From a virus: a stretch of DNA of 20,848 bases. Positions 1 to 7,077 of this stretch are shown here, piece by piece. How positions within the stretch are numbered: position 1 is the first letter of the stretch; the number at the start of each line of letters is the position of its first letter. Both the position numbers and the translations under genes were made by a program. The stretch covers positions 1 to 20,848 of the IMG/VR virus record IMGVR_UViG_3300017788_001744. The stretch is one strand, 5' to 3'. The notes under the pieces were generated by a model, which was given only the letters and a program-made list of their open reading frames with translations, was not told the DNA's origin and did no database searches.

Positions 1-429
1 TCGCCAGAGGTTGACATCCATGAACTCGTTCTCTGGAACTCGTTCTCGCAGAATGTTTCGGTGACTGAGTTTCAGGCTATGAGAAACATGCGAATGACCT
101 ACGTTGCTCGTTCTGGTGAGTTCGTGAATGGGAAGTACCTGTTCACTCTTGACTGGCACGCACCCGATGACAACGTAATCAACGCAGGCTTCTCTGTGAA
201 TCCGGGGCAACACAAGTGTGGCCATGTGATTGAACGAGATGACGGAAACTTCGCAATACAACCGAACAACAGGGTGCGTTTGTTTGACCCATCATTTACC
301 ACCAAGAGTGGCACACTCATTGAGCGTCTAGTGAACACGAGGAAGTGGGATGTAGAAGACGCCGCCAAGTGGGTCACTTCTGACGACGACCGATACGAAT
401 ACGACATCGAAAAAAGGGAGAGCAAGTGA
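1..429 (+). CDS. Unknown phage protein, 5' end outside window
   Basis: The reading frame is open from the first base, so the real start lies upstream; the first start codon inside the window is GTG at 61, which would give 122 aa. I do not recognise a family. Counted from that GTG there is a HKCGH patch at residues 51-55 that could bind metal, and an acidic C-terminal third ([11 protein letters not shown]). The stop codon overlaps the GTG start of the DUF262-HNH gene by 4 bases (GTGA), so the two are translationally coupled and probably work together. Function is unknown. Confidence 0.7.
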   Translation, partial: SPEVDIHELVLWNSFSQNVSVTEFQAMRNMRMTYVARSGEFVNGKYLFTLDWHAPDDNVINAGFSVNPGQHKCGHVIERDDGNFAIQPNNRVRLFDPSFTTKSGTLIERLVNTRKWDVEDAAKWVTSDDDRYEYDIEKRESK

Positions 430-1598
430 AAACGCAACTCAAGACATATACCGTCAAGGAATTAGTCGAGGGATTCTCGTACGATGACTTTGAGGGGAAG
501 GGTCTGTTCGGACTAAATGGGCGCTTGACGATTCAGCCCGAGTACCAGCGGAACTACCTATATGCGGAGCAGAAGCAGGACATCGGCGTGATTGACTCCA
601 TCCTGAGAGGATTCCCCTTGGGGTTGGTCTACTTTGTCAAGACCGACGACGGGAGGCTCGAGGTACTGGATGGACAGCAACGCATTACGAGCATCGGCAG
701 GTTTGTGCGGGGCGAGTTCTCGTACCTAAAGGACAAGGTTGGGCCGTGGGATTTCTCCACAATGCCCGAGGACAAGCAAGAACTTATCTTGAATACGGAG
801 ATTCTTGCTTACGAATGCGAAGGAACAGAAACCGAAATCAAGGAATGGTTTCAGATTGTGAATATCGCAGGCATTCAGGTAAACCAGCAAGAGGTGCTGA
901 ATGCCGTATATTCGGGACAGTTCGTTACTCTTGCCAAGGCAAAGTTCAGCAACAGCAGGGCCGTGCCAAACATCTGGGCAACCTACATCAAGGGTCAGGC
1001 CAATCGTCAGGACTATTTGTCGTGCGCCCTCAAGTGGGTGAGCAAGAAAGATGATGCGTCGGGCGATGTTGCCGCCTACATGAACAAGCATCGTCATGAT
1101 GCCGACATCACCGAAATCGTCGCGTATTTTGACTCAGTCATCAACTGGGTGAACACGATATTCAAGTCGGTTCACAAAGAGCAGAAGGGTATTGATTGGG
1201 GTTCCCTGTACAGGGAATATCATCACACTGGCTACAACCCCGATGAACTCGATGTTGATGTCGCGGGACTTCTGGAGGATGTTCACGTCACAAATAAGAA
1301 GGGAATCTGGGAGTATGTGCTGGGCGGGAAGAAGACTCCCCAACTACTTGAGGTTCGCTACTTTGATGAGGCGACCAAGAAGATTGCCTATGGGGCGCAA
1401 ACTCGCCTAGCGCAAGAGGCTGGTCACTCCAACTGCTCTCACTGCGCAATGGGTACAACGGCCCTCAATAAGAAGATTTACAAGCGTGACGAGATGGACG
1501 CCGACCATGTGACTGCTTGGAGCACTGGCGGTTCCACTACGTTGGAAAATTGTGAGATGCTTTGCATCAAGCACAATCGGGCAAAGGGCAATAAGTGA
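426..1598 (+). CDS. DUF262 (GmrSD N-terminal-like) protein with C-terminal HNH nuclease
   Basis: 390 aa. Residues about 5-200 resemble the DUF262/ParB-like fold of GmrS: YQRNY at 40-44, FPLG at 63-66 and the signature DGQQRITSI at 82-90, which in this family binds or hydrolyses NTP. Residues 337-390 form an HNH endonuclease: CxxC at 337/340, DH at 360-361, GG at 368-369, N375, C380 and HN at 383-384. The family includes type IV restriction enzymes against modified DNA and antiphage proteins. On a phage it may attack competing phages or host DNA, or act at packaging; the target is inference. The GTG start is set by the 4-base overlap with the preceding gene. All expected HNH residues are present, so it is probably active. 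Confidence 0.85.
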   Translation: MKTQLKTYTVKELVEGFSYDDFEGKGLFGLNGRLTIQPEYQRNYLYAEQKQDIGVIDSILRGFPLGLVYFVKTDDGRLEVLDGQQRITSIGRFVRGEFSYLKDKVGPWDFSTMPEDKQELILNTEILAYECEGTETEIKEWFQIVNIAGIQVNQQEVLNAVYSGQFVTLAKAKFSNSRAVPNIWATYIKGQANRQDYLSCALKWVSKKDDASGDVAAYMNKHRHDADITEIVAYFDSVINWVNTIFKSVHKEQKGIDWGSLYREYHHTGYNPDELDVDVAGLLEDVHVTNKKGIWEYVLGGKKTPQLLEVRYFDEATKKIAYGAQTRLAQEAGHSNCSHCAMGTTALNKKIYKRDEMDADHVTAWSTGGSTTLENCEMLCIKHNRAKGNK

Positions 1599-1630
1599 CG
1601 AGTCCGTACCCACCCAACACGGGACTGTGC

Positions 1631-1793
1631 TACCCTGACTGTCGCATAAGGACGACAGCAGGGAGCCTGCCGGTCACCTCCTTTCGGCCGTAGGAGTCGT
1701 CCTCCCCTTCCCTCTTGGCCAGCCATGGGTGTCGGGCTCATGTCTCGGCGACAGATGCGTGTCCATGCGCATCGTGGGGGAGGGGTGAACCCC
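1631..1793 (+). ncRNA. Candidate structured RNA with 16S-tail-like loop
   Basis: This 232-base gap between genes (1599-1830) carries no convincing ORF but many stems: AGGACGAC (1649-1656) with GTCGTCCT (1696-1703) closing a domain; inside it GCAGG/CCTGC and CCG(1670-1672)/CGG(1685-1687), whose loop holds TCACCTCC. Further on, TGTCG (1730-1734)/CGACA (1749-1753), GATGCG (1754-1759)/CGCATC (1768-1773), and GGGG (1782-1785)/CCCC (1790-1793) with a TGAA loop. A possible -10 box TACCCT is at 1631-1636. TCACCTCCTTTC at 1674-1685 equals the anti-Shine-Dalgarno end of bacterial 16S rRNA. I match it to no known RNA family. Expression as an independent RNA is inference. Confidence 0.35.
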
Positions 1794-1819
1794 TGCATTC
1801 GGGACTCCAGTCAATCGAC

Positions 1820-1830
1820 TACAATGGGGT
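1820..1830 (+). promoter_or_regulatory. Leaderless promoter of the 56-aa gene
   Basis: A -10 box TACAAT (1820-1825) lies 5 bases before the ATG at 1831, leaving no room for a ribosome site, so transcription should start at or next to the ATG. No good -35 box is seen. One CGGGACT heptamer (1800-1806) lies just upstream. Confidence 0.5.
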
Positions 1831-2001
1831 ATGGCTAAAGCATCACCCCAAAAGAAGACAGTCAAATCATCTTCCCCCTCGGTCGTCGTCATTGAGGAGT
1901 CGGTTAGCCGCAAGGGTGTCCATGCCAAGCGTGGAACCTCCCAGTTGAAGTCCTCCAAGAATTACAAAAAGCCCTATCGTGGGCAAGGACGCAACCGGTA
2001 G
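1831..2001 (+). CDS. Small basic protein, 56 aa, unknown
   Basis: ATG to TAG, 56 aa, rich in Lys, Arg and Ser, with a short hydrophobic patch (SVVVIEE, near 17-23) and a strongly basic C-terminus (KNYKKPYRGQGRNR). Such a composition suits binding to nucleic acid, but no fold is recognisable. It is preceded by a leaderless -10 box and followed 28 bases later by the sigma-4 gene, which has its own -10 box. Codon choice matches neighbouring phage genes. Function unknown. Confidence 0.65.
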   Translation: MAKASPQKKTVKSSSPSVVVIEESVSRKGVHAKRGTSQLKSSKNYKKPYRGQGRNR

Positions 2002-2017
2002 TAGGCCCCGCTCGTGC

Positions 2018-2029
2018 TAGTGTGCGGGC
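2018..2029 (+). promoter_or_regulatory. Leaderless promoter of the sigma-4 gene
   Basis: TAGTGT at 2018-2023 is followed by 6 bases and the ATG at 2030, the actinobacterial leaderless arrangement. No Shine-Dalgarno sequence and no clear -35 box are present. Confidence 0.4.
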
Positions 2030-2266
2030 ATGGAAAACAAGACCGCGTTGGCTCACCAACGTAAAGCATGGGAAGAATTGACCCTCGCCATCAAGTCGCT
2101 CCCAGAAGAACAGCGACAGGCATTTGTTATGAGAGATGCCATGAACATGGAGTATTCCGACATTGCCGAAGTAATCGGAATTGCCGAAGAAGATGTTCGC
2201 TCCCTCGTAACTCGAGCACGGGGCTCGGTTGCTGACTTTACGGAAGAATCAGCCTCGGAGGCGTGA
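2030..2266 (+). CDS. Stand-alone sigma-70 region 4-like protein
   Basis: 78 aa. Residues 15-65 match sigma region 4: LAIKSLPEEQRQAFVMRDA (19-37) leads into a helix-turn-helix at about 41-64 (EYSDIAEVIGIAEEDVRSLVTRAR). In full sigma factors this domain contacts the -35 box and the beta flap of RNA polymerase. Regions 1-3 are absent and the ORF is complete, so this is not a remnant of a longer gene. It could redirect -35 recognition, act with a separate sigma-2 protein as in two-subunit sigma factors, or regulate by mimicry. It is read from a leaderless promoter and its end overlaps the convergent RHH gene by 18 bases. The fold assignment is firm, the role is not. Confidence 0.75.
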   Translation: MENKTALAHQRKAWEELTLAIKSLPEEQRQAFVMRDAMNMEYSDIAEVIGIAEEDVRSLVTRARGSVADFTEESASEA

Positions 2267-2599
2267 GTTACACTTCAGGCAAAATTCTGCCCACGGGTAG
2301 TAGCGACGCATGTTGATGGGGTGCTGGCAGTCAAGAATGTCTGAAACACGAGCGTTCACTGCCTCTCGGATGAACTGAGACATACTCTTTCCGTCCCGCT
2401 GAGACGCACGCTTCCATCTCTCGTGGTCATCGTCAGTTGTACGAACAATTACTTGCTTGGTTGTTGGGCCATCATCGCCAACGAGGGTAGACACGGTCAT
2501 GTCCATCGTCTCGGCAATTTTATCTACGGCAACTTTTAGGTTGTCCTGATTCTGCGGGGCTGGCTCTTGGGCCGCATCCTCACTCCACGTATTGCTCAT
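2249..2599 (-). CDS. RHH-like DNA-binding protein with C-terminal zinc motif
   Basis: 116 aa from ATG at 2599. Residues about 48-86 (KQVIVRTTDDDHERWKRASQ, then SMSQFIREAVN) look like a ribbon-helix-helix domain of the Arc/CopG type. The C-terminus carries C91xH93 and C107xxC110, a likely zinc site. The start is chosen because AGGAGG stands 9 bases upstream; it overlaps the preceding gene by 20 bases. The longer GTG start at 2617 would sit on top of that ribosome site. It is last in the leftward replication operon and may be its regulator (inference). Confidence 0.7.
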   Translation of the reverse strand: MSNTWSEDAAQEPAPQNQDNLKVAVDKIAETMDMTVSTLVGDDGPTTKQVIVRTTDDDHERWKRASQRDGKSMSQFIREAVNARVSDILDCQHPINMRRYYPWAEFCLKCNSRLRG

Positions 2600-3227
2600 T
2601 ATCGTCTGCCTCCTCACCCGATACTAACTCAGCAAGAATTGGTTGAGGGGAGGGTTCTGATAATTGCTGACCAAGGATTCCAGACACCACATCGGCTGGG
2701 ATGACCCCAGTACGCCCCATGAGTTCCAGAAGCGCCCGTGCCTCAACCTCGGGGTCAAAGGCATCAACGGCAAGTCTTTCGGTAGCCCCGGCAAGTGACG
2801 CCTTGATTTCCTGCTTTGAGTTGACGTCCATTTGGATGCTGACGTTGTTCTGCTCAAGGCCCAACAACTTAGAACGTGCGGTCATGATGGACAGAACCTG
2901 CTGAATGGCCTTGAGGTCCGGCTCAACGGTCACTTCGCTCCCGTCGTCCAAGGTCACCTTCCGGTGTTGTGTCAGGGGCCAGATTGCGGATTGAAGACTG
3001 TCAAGTCGTTCAAGTTCCATACGGAGAACCTCGGGGAATGCCAAGAATGCTTCCCTATTCAACTTCTCCAACTGTCTCTGGATTGCCTTATTGACAACCG
3101 AGGTAGTTACGCCAAAGCGTTTTGCGATGTCGGTAATGGGGACACCGGCTTGGCGTTGCTTGAAGATGCGGAGGTCCCGTTCTGCAAGGAACTCCTTTGT
3201 CATTACTTGAGGATTACGGTCCGCCAT
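2580..3227 (-). CDS. HTH protein resembling a terminase small subunit
   Basis: 215 aa from ATG at 3227, 14 bases inside the end of the primase gene, with AAGG just upstream. Residues 15-50 form an HTH (ITDIAKRFGVTTSVVNKAIQ at 31-50); 58-125 are helical with ELERLD and, after a gap, RSKLLGLE, a phrase typical of small terminase subunits of actinobacteriophages; the C-terminus is acidic. Small terminases recognise the packaging site and recruit the large subunit, but no large terminase is in the window and the neighbours are replication genes. It could instead be a replication or regulatory protein. Confidence is good for a gene, moderate for the family. Confidence 0.6.
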   Translation of the reverse strand: MADRNPQVMTKEFLAERDLRIFKQRQAGVPITDIAKRFGVTTSVVNKAIQRQLEKLNREAFLAFPEVLRMELERLDSLQSAIWPLTQHRKVTLDDGSEVTVEPDLKAIQQVLSIMTARSKLLGLEQNNVSIQMDVNSKQEIKASLAGATERLAVDAFDPEVEARALLELMGRTGVIPADVVSGILGQQLSEPSPQPILAELVSGEEADDNEQYVE

Positions 3228-6048
3228 CTCCAACCTTCTTATACTCGATGGTCTCAAAAGGCCACTTGCCAGATTTTCCACGTCTCATCTTGACAGGCCA
3301 ATAACGCTCGTCTCTTTCTCCACGAAAATGCTTTACGTCGTATACATATTCTCCCACAGCAGTAGGGTCTGGCTGGAGAGCAAGTCCAAACTCGGGCCAT
3401 CGTGACCACACGGCAGAACCGAAGGGGCGTAGATTGCGGGACGTCTGCGACTCACCCAACGGAGCGTGGTGCTCCAACCACAGAGCGCAGTCAAAGTACA
3501 CGCGCAGTGTGTCTAGGTATTTGACGACCTCAATGGCAACTGCTTCTGAGGTTTTGTTGCCGGGGTCAAGGAAGGCTTTGTACAAAGGGCCCAAGATGAG
3601 CATGTCTGGTTTGATTTGCTCCATGTAGGACTCCAACAGCAACTTGTCAGATATGTCAAGCAGGTTCAGTCCGTCCGGCTTGATGACCAAGTGAGCACGG
3701 GGCTCCAAGCAGTAGCCCAGCGCCTTGGATGCACCCATGATGGTTCTCGTTGAGCGACGAATGATTCGTTCGGGGTTCTCCAAGTCAATGGTCAGCGTTG
3801 TGATGGGGGCCATTCGTTGGAATGAGAAGGGTTGGACGCCACACGCAGTAGTGATAGCCACCTGCCTAGCAAGCATCGTGTTGTGTGTGGGGATATATGC
3901 ATCACCTATTAGGTATGTGTTGTCGGGACCATCAACGGAGATGCATCTCATGGGTACGGGGTCAATCTTCTCCACGGACACGATGTAGCGGTACAGCGAC
4001 CGACGAGTCTTCAGTTTTTTTGGGAGCCGTTCTACTTTACGCTTGAGTCTGCACACAGGAATATCGGTCTTAAAGGAGATTCTGTACCTTCGCCCGGTCA
4101 CTCGTCCGTAAAGTTTGGCATCACCTTCATGCATCGTTGCTTTAATGCCAAGGGTTTGTATGAGGTCAAGGAACCACTTTGCCAATTCGGCATCCGTGAC
4201 AGAGAACTCACACAAGCCATTGGTGGCAATGTATCCATCGGTGTCCATCAACCCCTGAACGAGGGCAAGACGTTGCTCATATGATGCACGTGCATAGACG
4301 GCGGGAATATGCTTATTCTTGAATAGGCCGTGTTCTTTTAGTTGCGCCTGCAGGCCAAGAATTCCATAGATGTTTGGTGTTGATTCCCTCTTGCGAACGG
4401 AATACCCGTCATTGCGGATTCCCTCAAGTACCTCATCATCCTCGGAGCAGATGGAACCATCGGCAGAAGTCCCGTCTCCCAGCCATGCGCCCAATGTGTA
4501 TGGAGGAATGGGGAGTTTCGCTTCGGGGAGATTTAGGGGCATCGTTGTCGGAATGGCGTGGTTGAGTGCTTTTGTGCTCCTGTTGGAAATGAGTGTGTCG
4601 AGAATTTCCTTAGTTGTGCGAACACCGCCAAGTTTCCTCTTCTCTCGCTCATTAAGTGTTTCCGTGTACCACTGATGCTCGGCATCGGCATCAATAAAGT
4701 TCCCGTCAGAGAATGTCACTCTGTAGGCATCTGGGTTTGCTTCCACGGGGCTGATGTAGGTGACCTTGACCGGGTTGCCGAAACGGTCAATGACGGTATC
4801 ACCAACAGATATGTCCCTGAGTGTCGTCCAACCAGAAGGAGTAGGTATGCCGCTAGTTAGTGCAGCACGCTTGCCCACGCCCTCCGCCGCAACCACAATG
4901 ACTCGCTCTCGTCGCTCGAGGAGTCCCGGGATTAGCCAGTCGTAGTTATCTACGTCAGTTTCGCTGACGAAGTGGTCCCAGTTGACGAGTCGCCCCTGAT
5001 TGAGGGGCATCTGTGCCGTTGCAGAACCAATGATTGCCGATGCCCTCGTAATGAGGGTTGCTGTGGAGATGTCAGAACGCTCAAGAAGTTCCTTGAGTTT
5101 CTCAACAGTCTCGTCGCTGTTGACACGAGGAATGCCTCTGACCTCCTCCTCATACTCGTCTTCGCTATCCAGATGTTCTTCGGCAACCATCGGGGCTTGG
5201 TCTTCTTCGGATGGGATGAAGCGAACAAGTTCCTCTGTGTTTCCACCATCGGCAATGAAGTCGGAGATGTCCTTACACCGCGGTGGGGCGTACGCCTGAA
5301 CATCGCATCCCGCTTTGGCGAGTTCGCCGAGAACATGGGCGGCGTGCTTACGTCCCGGCTCATCGTTGTCGGCAATAACCAGCACGACTGCTCCGGCGAG
5401 TACTTCGGTGTGGATGTCGCTCCATGAGCCAGCGCCATTGGGCATAGTGGTGGCTACGACACCCATGGAGTTCAGGGTGTCTGCGTCCTTCTCTCCCTCA
5501 ACGACCCAAATCTCCTCACCCTTCTCTTTTGCTTTGAGAACATTTGGCAGGTTGTAGAGAATGCGAGGAATGCTTCCCAATGTGCCAATCCAGCCACCCT
5601 GTCCGTCAGGGCGACGTTGGCGAAATGTCTTACGACCATCTTCGTCCACGAACCGGCGCTTCTGGAAAGAGAGAGTCCCGTTTTCGTCAAAGTAGTTGTA
5701 CTCAGCGACGAATCGGAGTTTCTTCTTTTCCTTTCCGCCACCGTTATACGTTGAGGACTTTATTGTTGGGTAGGTGTCAATGGCATGGGCCATTTCCGAT
5801 GGAGGCATGAGGTCGGCCATGCTGATTCCTAGCGAGTCACAAATTTGCGACGCATTGCACCCGCCCCCTCTGTGGCAATACACGAGGATTTGGCCAGTTG
5901 GCTTCTCGTGAACGGACAAAGATGGAATGCTGTCGTCATTGCGACATGGGCACTTTGCGTCCCAGCCATTGCCGGTCTTGACAACCCCATCCAAACGAGC
6001 GAGAAGTTCGGAAGTGTGCTCAAACACGGGACGGATACCCCAGGACAT
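3214..6048 (-). CDS. DNA primase-helicase (zinc, TOPRIM, RecA-like) with intein
   Basis: 944 aa precursor, about 615 aa after splicing. Order: CHC2-like zinc region (C33, C35, C58, C64) for template recognition; TOPRIM at about 175-245 with VVEGEKDAD (182-190) and ADNDEPG (226-232) holding the catalytic Glu and Asp residues; linker; RecA/RepA-type helicase ATPase from about 365. The Walker A loop AAEGVGK (387-393) is cut by an intein and resumes at T724, giving AAEGVGKT after splicing; a Walker-B-like strand (DMLILGP) is at 815-821 and EHHAPLG at 859-865. It should make primers and unwind DNA at the phage fork. The ATG lies 29 bases inside the upstream WhiB gene and the end overlaps the next gene, marking an operon. 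Confidence 0.88.
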   Translation of the reverse strand: MSWGIRPVFEHTSELLARLDGVVKTGNGWDAKCPCRNDDSIPSLSVHEKPTGQILVYCHRGGGCNASQICDSLGISMADLMPPSEMAHAIDTYPTIKSSTYNGGGKEKKKLRFVAEYNYFDENGTLSFQKRRFVDEDGRKTFRQRRPDGQGGWIGTLGSIPRILYNLPNVLKAKEKGEEIWVVEGEKDADTLNSMGVVATTMPNGAGSWSDIHTEVLAGAVVLVIADNDEPGRKHAAHVLGELAKAGCDVQAYAPPRCKDISDFIADGGNTEELVRFIPSEEDQAPMVAEEHLDSEDEYEEEVRGIPRVNSDETVEKLKELLERSDISTATLITRASAIIGSATAQMPLNQGRLVNWDHFVSETDVDNYDWLIPGLLERRERVIVVAAEGVGKRAALTSGIPTPSGWTTLRDISVGDTVIDRFGNPVKVTYISPVEANPDAYRVTFSDGNFIDADAEHQWYTETLNEREKRKLGGVRTTKEILDTLISNRSTKALNHAIPTTMPLNLPEAKLPIPPYTLGAWLGDGTSADGSICSEDDEVLEGIRNDGYSVRKRESTPNIYGILGLQAQLKEHGLFKNKHIPAVYARASYEQRLALVQGLMDTDGYIATNGLCEFSVTDAELAKWFLDLIQTLGIKATMHEGDAKLYGRVTGRRYRISFKTDIPVCRLKRKVERLPKKLKTRRSLYRYIVSVEKIDPVPMRCISVDGPDNTYLIGDAYIPTHNTMLARQVAITTACGVQPFSFQRMAPITTLTIDLENPERIIRRSTRTIMGASKALGYCLEPRAHLVIKPDGLNLLDISDKLLLESYMEQIKPDMLILGPLYKAFLDPGNKTSEAVAIEVVKYLDTLRVYFDCALWLEHHAPLGESQTSRNLRPFGSAVWSRWPEFGLALQPDPTAVGEYVYDVKHFRGERDERYWPVKMRRGKSGKWPFETIEYKKVGDGGP
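3880..4869 (-). mobile_element. Class-3-type intein with LAGLIDADG homing endonuclease
   Basis: Residues 394-723 (330 aa) of the primase-helicase. The left edge is block A-like (LTSGIPTPSGWTT) and the right edge ends THN before T724. The W-C-T set of class 3 inteins is present: W460 in block B (EHQW), C702 where block F normally has Asp (RCISV), T721 before the final His-Asn. Such inteins need no nucleophile at position 1, which fits Arg394 here. Two LAGLIDADG-type motifs, LGAWLGDG (519-526) and LVQGLMDTDG (596-605), keep D525 and D604, so the homing nuclease is probably active. Placing the junction at K393/R394 restores a perfect Walker A; the exact N-junction is inferred. Confidence 0.8.
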
Positions 6049-6325
6049 CAGCGAGCGTTGGGCGGAGAATCCTTATCCCCATCCGGCGTCGCATCTTCTC
6101 CCTAAGGCCTTCGGGGATTCCTCCCCAGATTCCGACTGGTTCCCACTCCAATGAGTACGCAAGACACTCCTCACGGATGGCACAGGAATTACAAATCCTG
6201 ATTGCCTTGGACGCGCCCTCGCGAGCCTCTTGTCGCTGTTTGGCTGAATCACGATTGTTCGCACACGGATACCACCATTCGGTTGGCTTCCCCTTGCAAG
6301 CCCCGCCTTGCGGAGGTGTAGTCAT
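6020..6325 (-). CDS. WhiB-like iron-sulfur regulator
   Basis: 101 aa from ATG at 6325. Cluster cysteines: C10, C45, C48 and C54 in the pattern C-x34-C-x2-C-x5-C (C21 is extra), followed by GIWGG at 65-69, the turn that docks on sigma region 4 in WhiB proteins, and a basic tail (REKMRRRMGIR). WhiB proteins bind a 4Fe-4S cluster and the housekeeping sigma factor to alter promoter choice; phage versions reprogramme the host. The start lies 1 base after the stop of the preceding gene, whose last codons hold the ribosome site (GGGAAAGGGGA). It is followed by the primase-helicase in overlap. Confidence 0.88.
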   Translation of the reverse strand: MTTPPQGGACKGKPTEWWYPCANNRDSAKQRQEAREGASKAIRICNSCAIREECLAYSLEWEPVGIWGGIPEGLREKMRRRMGIRILRPTLADVLGYPSRV

Positions 6326-6326
6326 T

Positions 6327-6746
6327 TCATTCCCCTTTCCCCACGAGCCTGCTGATGTCCCCAGCAGACAAGAACACATACGCAGCCTTTATTTCTAGCA
6401 CACCACGATTCTCCGAAGCAACAATCTCGATGGCTTCTAGCGGGACCTTCATCTTTGCCGCAAGCGAAGCACGCACTCGACTGATGCGAATCTCCGATGA
6501 CGCAGAGTTGTCTTCTTCGTACTCCGCAATCATTGCCGGAACAGGAGGATTCAATTCTCGCAGTTCTTCTTCTCGCTCGATGGCTTTGACACACCAGAGA
6601 CAAGCGAGCCGAGTCGCTCTTGAAGCACGGGGCTTGTATTCGCTGTGCCCACACTCAAGAACATGTTGGTAGCGCACGTTGCCCCATGAGCCGACACGAA
6701 GAATCTCCTTCACCTCGCGCTTGGGTGCTTGTCGTCTCTCCTCCAT
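6327..6746 (-). CDS. Unknown protein with zinc-ribbon-like motif
   Basis: 139 aa. Near residues 32-52 the pattern ECGHSEY ... ACLWC gives CxH ... CxxC, a likely zinc site; the middle is rich in Glu and the C-terminal part (about 85-139) has alternating hydrophobic residues suggesting a small alpha/beta domain. I do not recognise the family. It is the first gene of the leftward operon leading to WhiB and primase, and is read from a -10 box 7 bases before its ATG, so the mRNA is probably leaderless. Confidence 0.7.
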   Translation of the reverse strand: MEERRQAPKREVKEILRVGSWGNVRYQHVLECGHSEYKPRASRATRLACLWCVKAIEREEELRELNPPVPAMIAEYEEDNSASSEIRISRVRASLAAKMKVPLEAIEIVASENRGVLEIKAAYVFLSAGDISRLVGKGE

Positions 6747-6759
6747 CGTCGAGACAATA
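6747..6759 (-). promoter_or_regulatory. Leaderless promoter of the zinc-ribbon/WhiB/primase operon
   Basis: On the minus strand TATTGT (6754-6759 reversed) is followed by 7 bases and the ATG at 6746. The identical box and spacing occur before the deaminase gene (14528). No good -35 box is seen. Confidence 0.45.
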
Positions 6760-6791
6760 CTTCGTCAGTGTTTGCAAGTTGGGGATACAAC

Positions 6792-6820
6792 AAAAAACCC
6801 ACCCCCGACAGTGGGGTGGG
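6792..6820 (-). terminator. Rho-independent terminator after the SSB-RHH operon
   Basis: Perfect 8-bp stem, CCCACCCC (6798-6805) with GGGGTGGG (6813-6820), 7-base loop. Read leftward it is followed by TTTTTT (6792-6797 reversed), the canonical layout. It closes the transcript of SSB and the 53-aa RHH gene and shields the next leftward operon. Confidence 0.85.
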
Positions 6821-6827
6821 TCTTTGC

Positions 6828-6907
6828 GGAGAAAGCGTCTCTCCTGATGTCGCGTTATGTAGCGACACTTCTCGTGCCGAGCGCCCTCACGGGGAGCGCT
6901 TATCGGC
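6828..6907 (-). ncRNA. Hairpin-rich 3' UTR, candidate 3'-derived small RNA
   Basis: Between the RHH stop and the terminator the minus strand can form three more stems: GCCGA/TCGGC (6907-6903 with 6880-6876) with inner GCGC pairing, TGTCGC/GCGACA (6867-6862 with 6853-6848) and GGAGA/TCTCC (6844-6840 with 6832-6828). With the terminator that makes four stems in about 115 bases. Such a tail may protect the mRNA or be cut off as a small RNA. No promoter of its own is visible. Confidence 0.35.
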
Positions 6908-6915
6908 AGACTTTC

Positions 6916-7077
6916 TCAGGAAATCTTTTCGCGCACCAAAGCGGCGAACGAGATGCCCCGTCCCTTGGCCTCATCTGCCAGCCGGTCAATGAGTGACTCT
7001 GGGAAGGTGAGGGTGACTCGGCGTGAGCCTTCCTGTGGGTTGATGCGGGGGCGACCCCGACCTTGCTTGGTGTCCAT
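6916..7077 (-). CDS. Short ribbon-helix-helix protein, 53 aa
   Basis: 53 aa from ATG at 7077, overlapping the SSB stop by ATGA. A basic arm (KQGRGRPR, 4-11) precedes an RHH unit: strand RRVTLTFPESL (19-29), helix DRLADEAKGRG (31-41) and helix SFAALVREKIS (43-53), the CopG/Arc-type pattern. RHH proteins bind DNA as dimers through the paired strands and often repress their own operon. The dyad at 7551-7566 before SSB is an obvious candidate operator (inference). It ends just before a hairpin-rich tail and the terminator. Confidence 0.75.
   Translation of the reverse strand: MDTKQGRGRPRINPQEGSRRVTLTFPESLIDRLADEAKGRGISFAALVREKIS

Noticed and set aside
22-47. GAACTCGTTCTC twice at 14-bp spacing
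   Set aside because: Lies within the open frame of the first gene and the half-sites are 2 rather than 4 bp apart, so not SOS boxes; probably chance or a small duplication.
1641-1793. 6C RNA of Actinobacteria
   Set aside because: That RNA needs two hairpins with runs of six C in the loops; none is present.
3214-6048. Primase-helicase as two genes split by a free-standing endonuclease
   Set aside because: The frame is unbroken and the splice blocks and flanking Walker A halves fit an intein.
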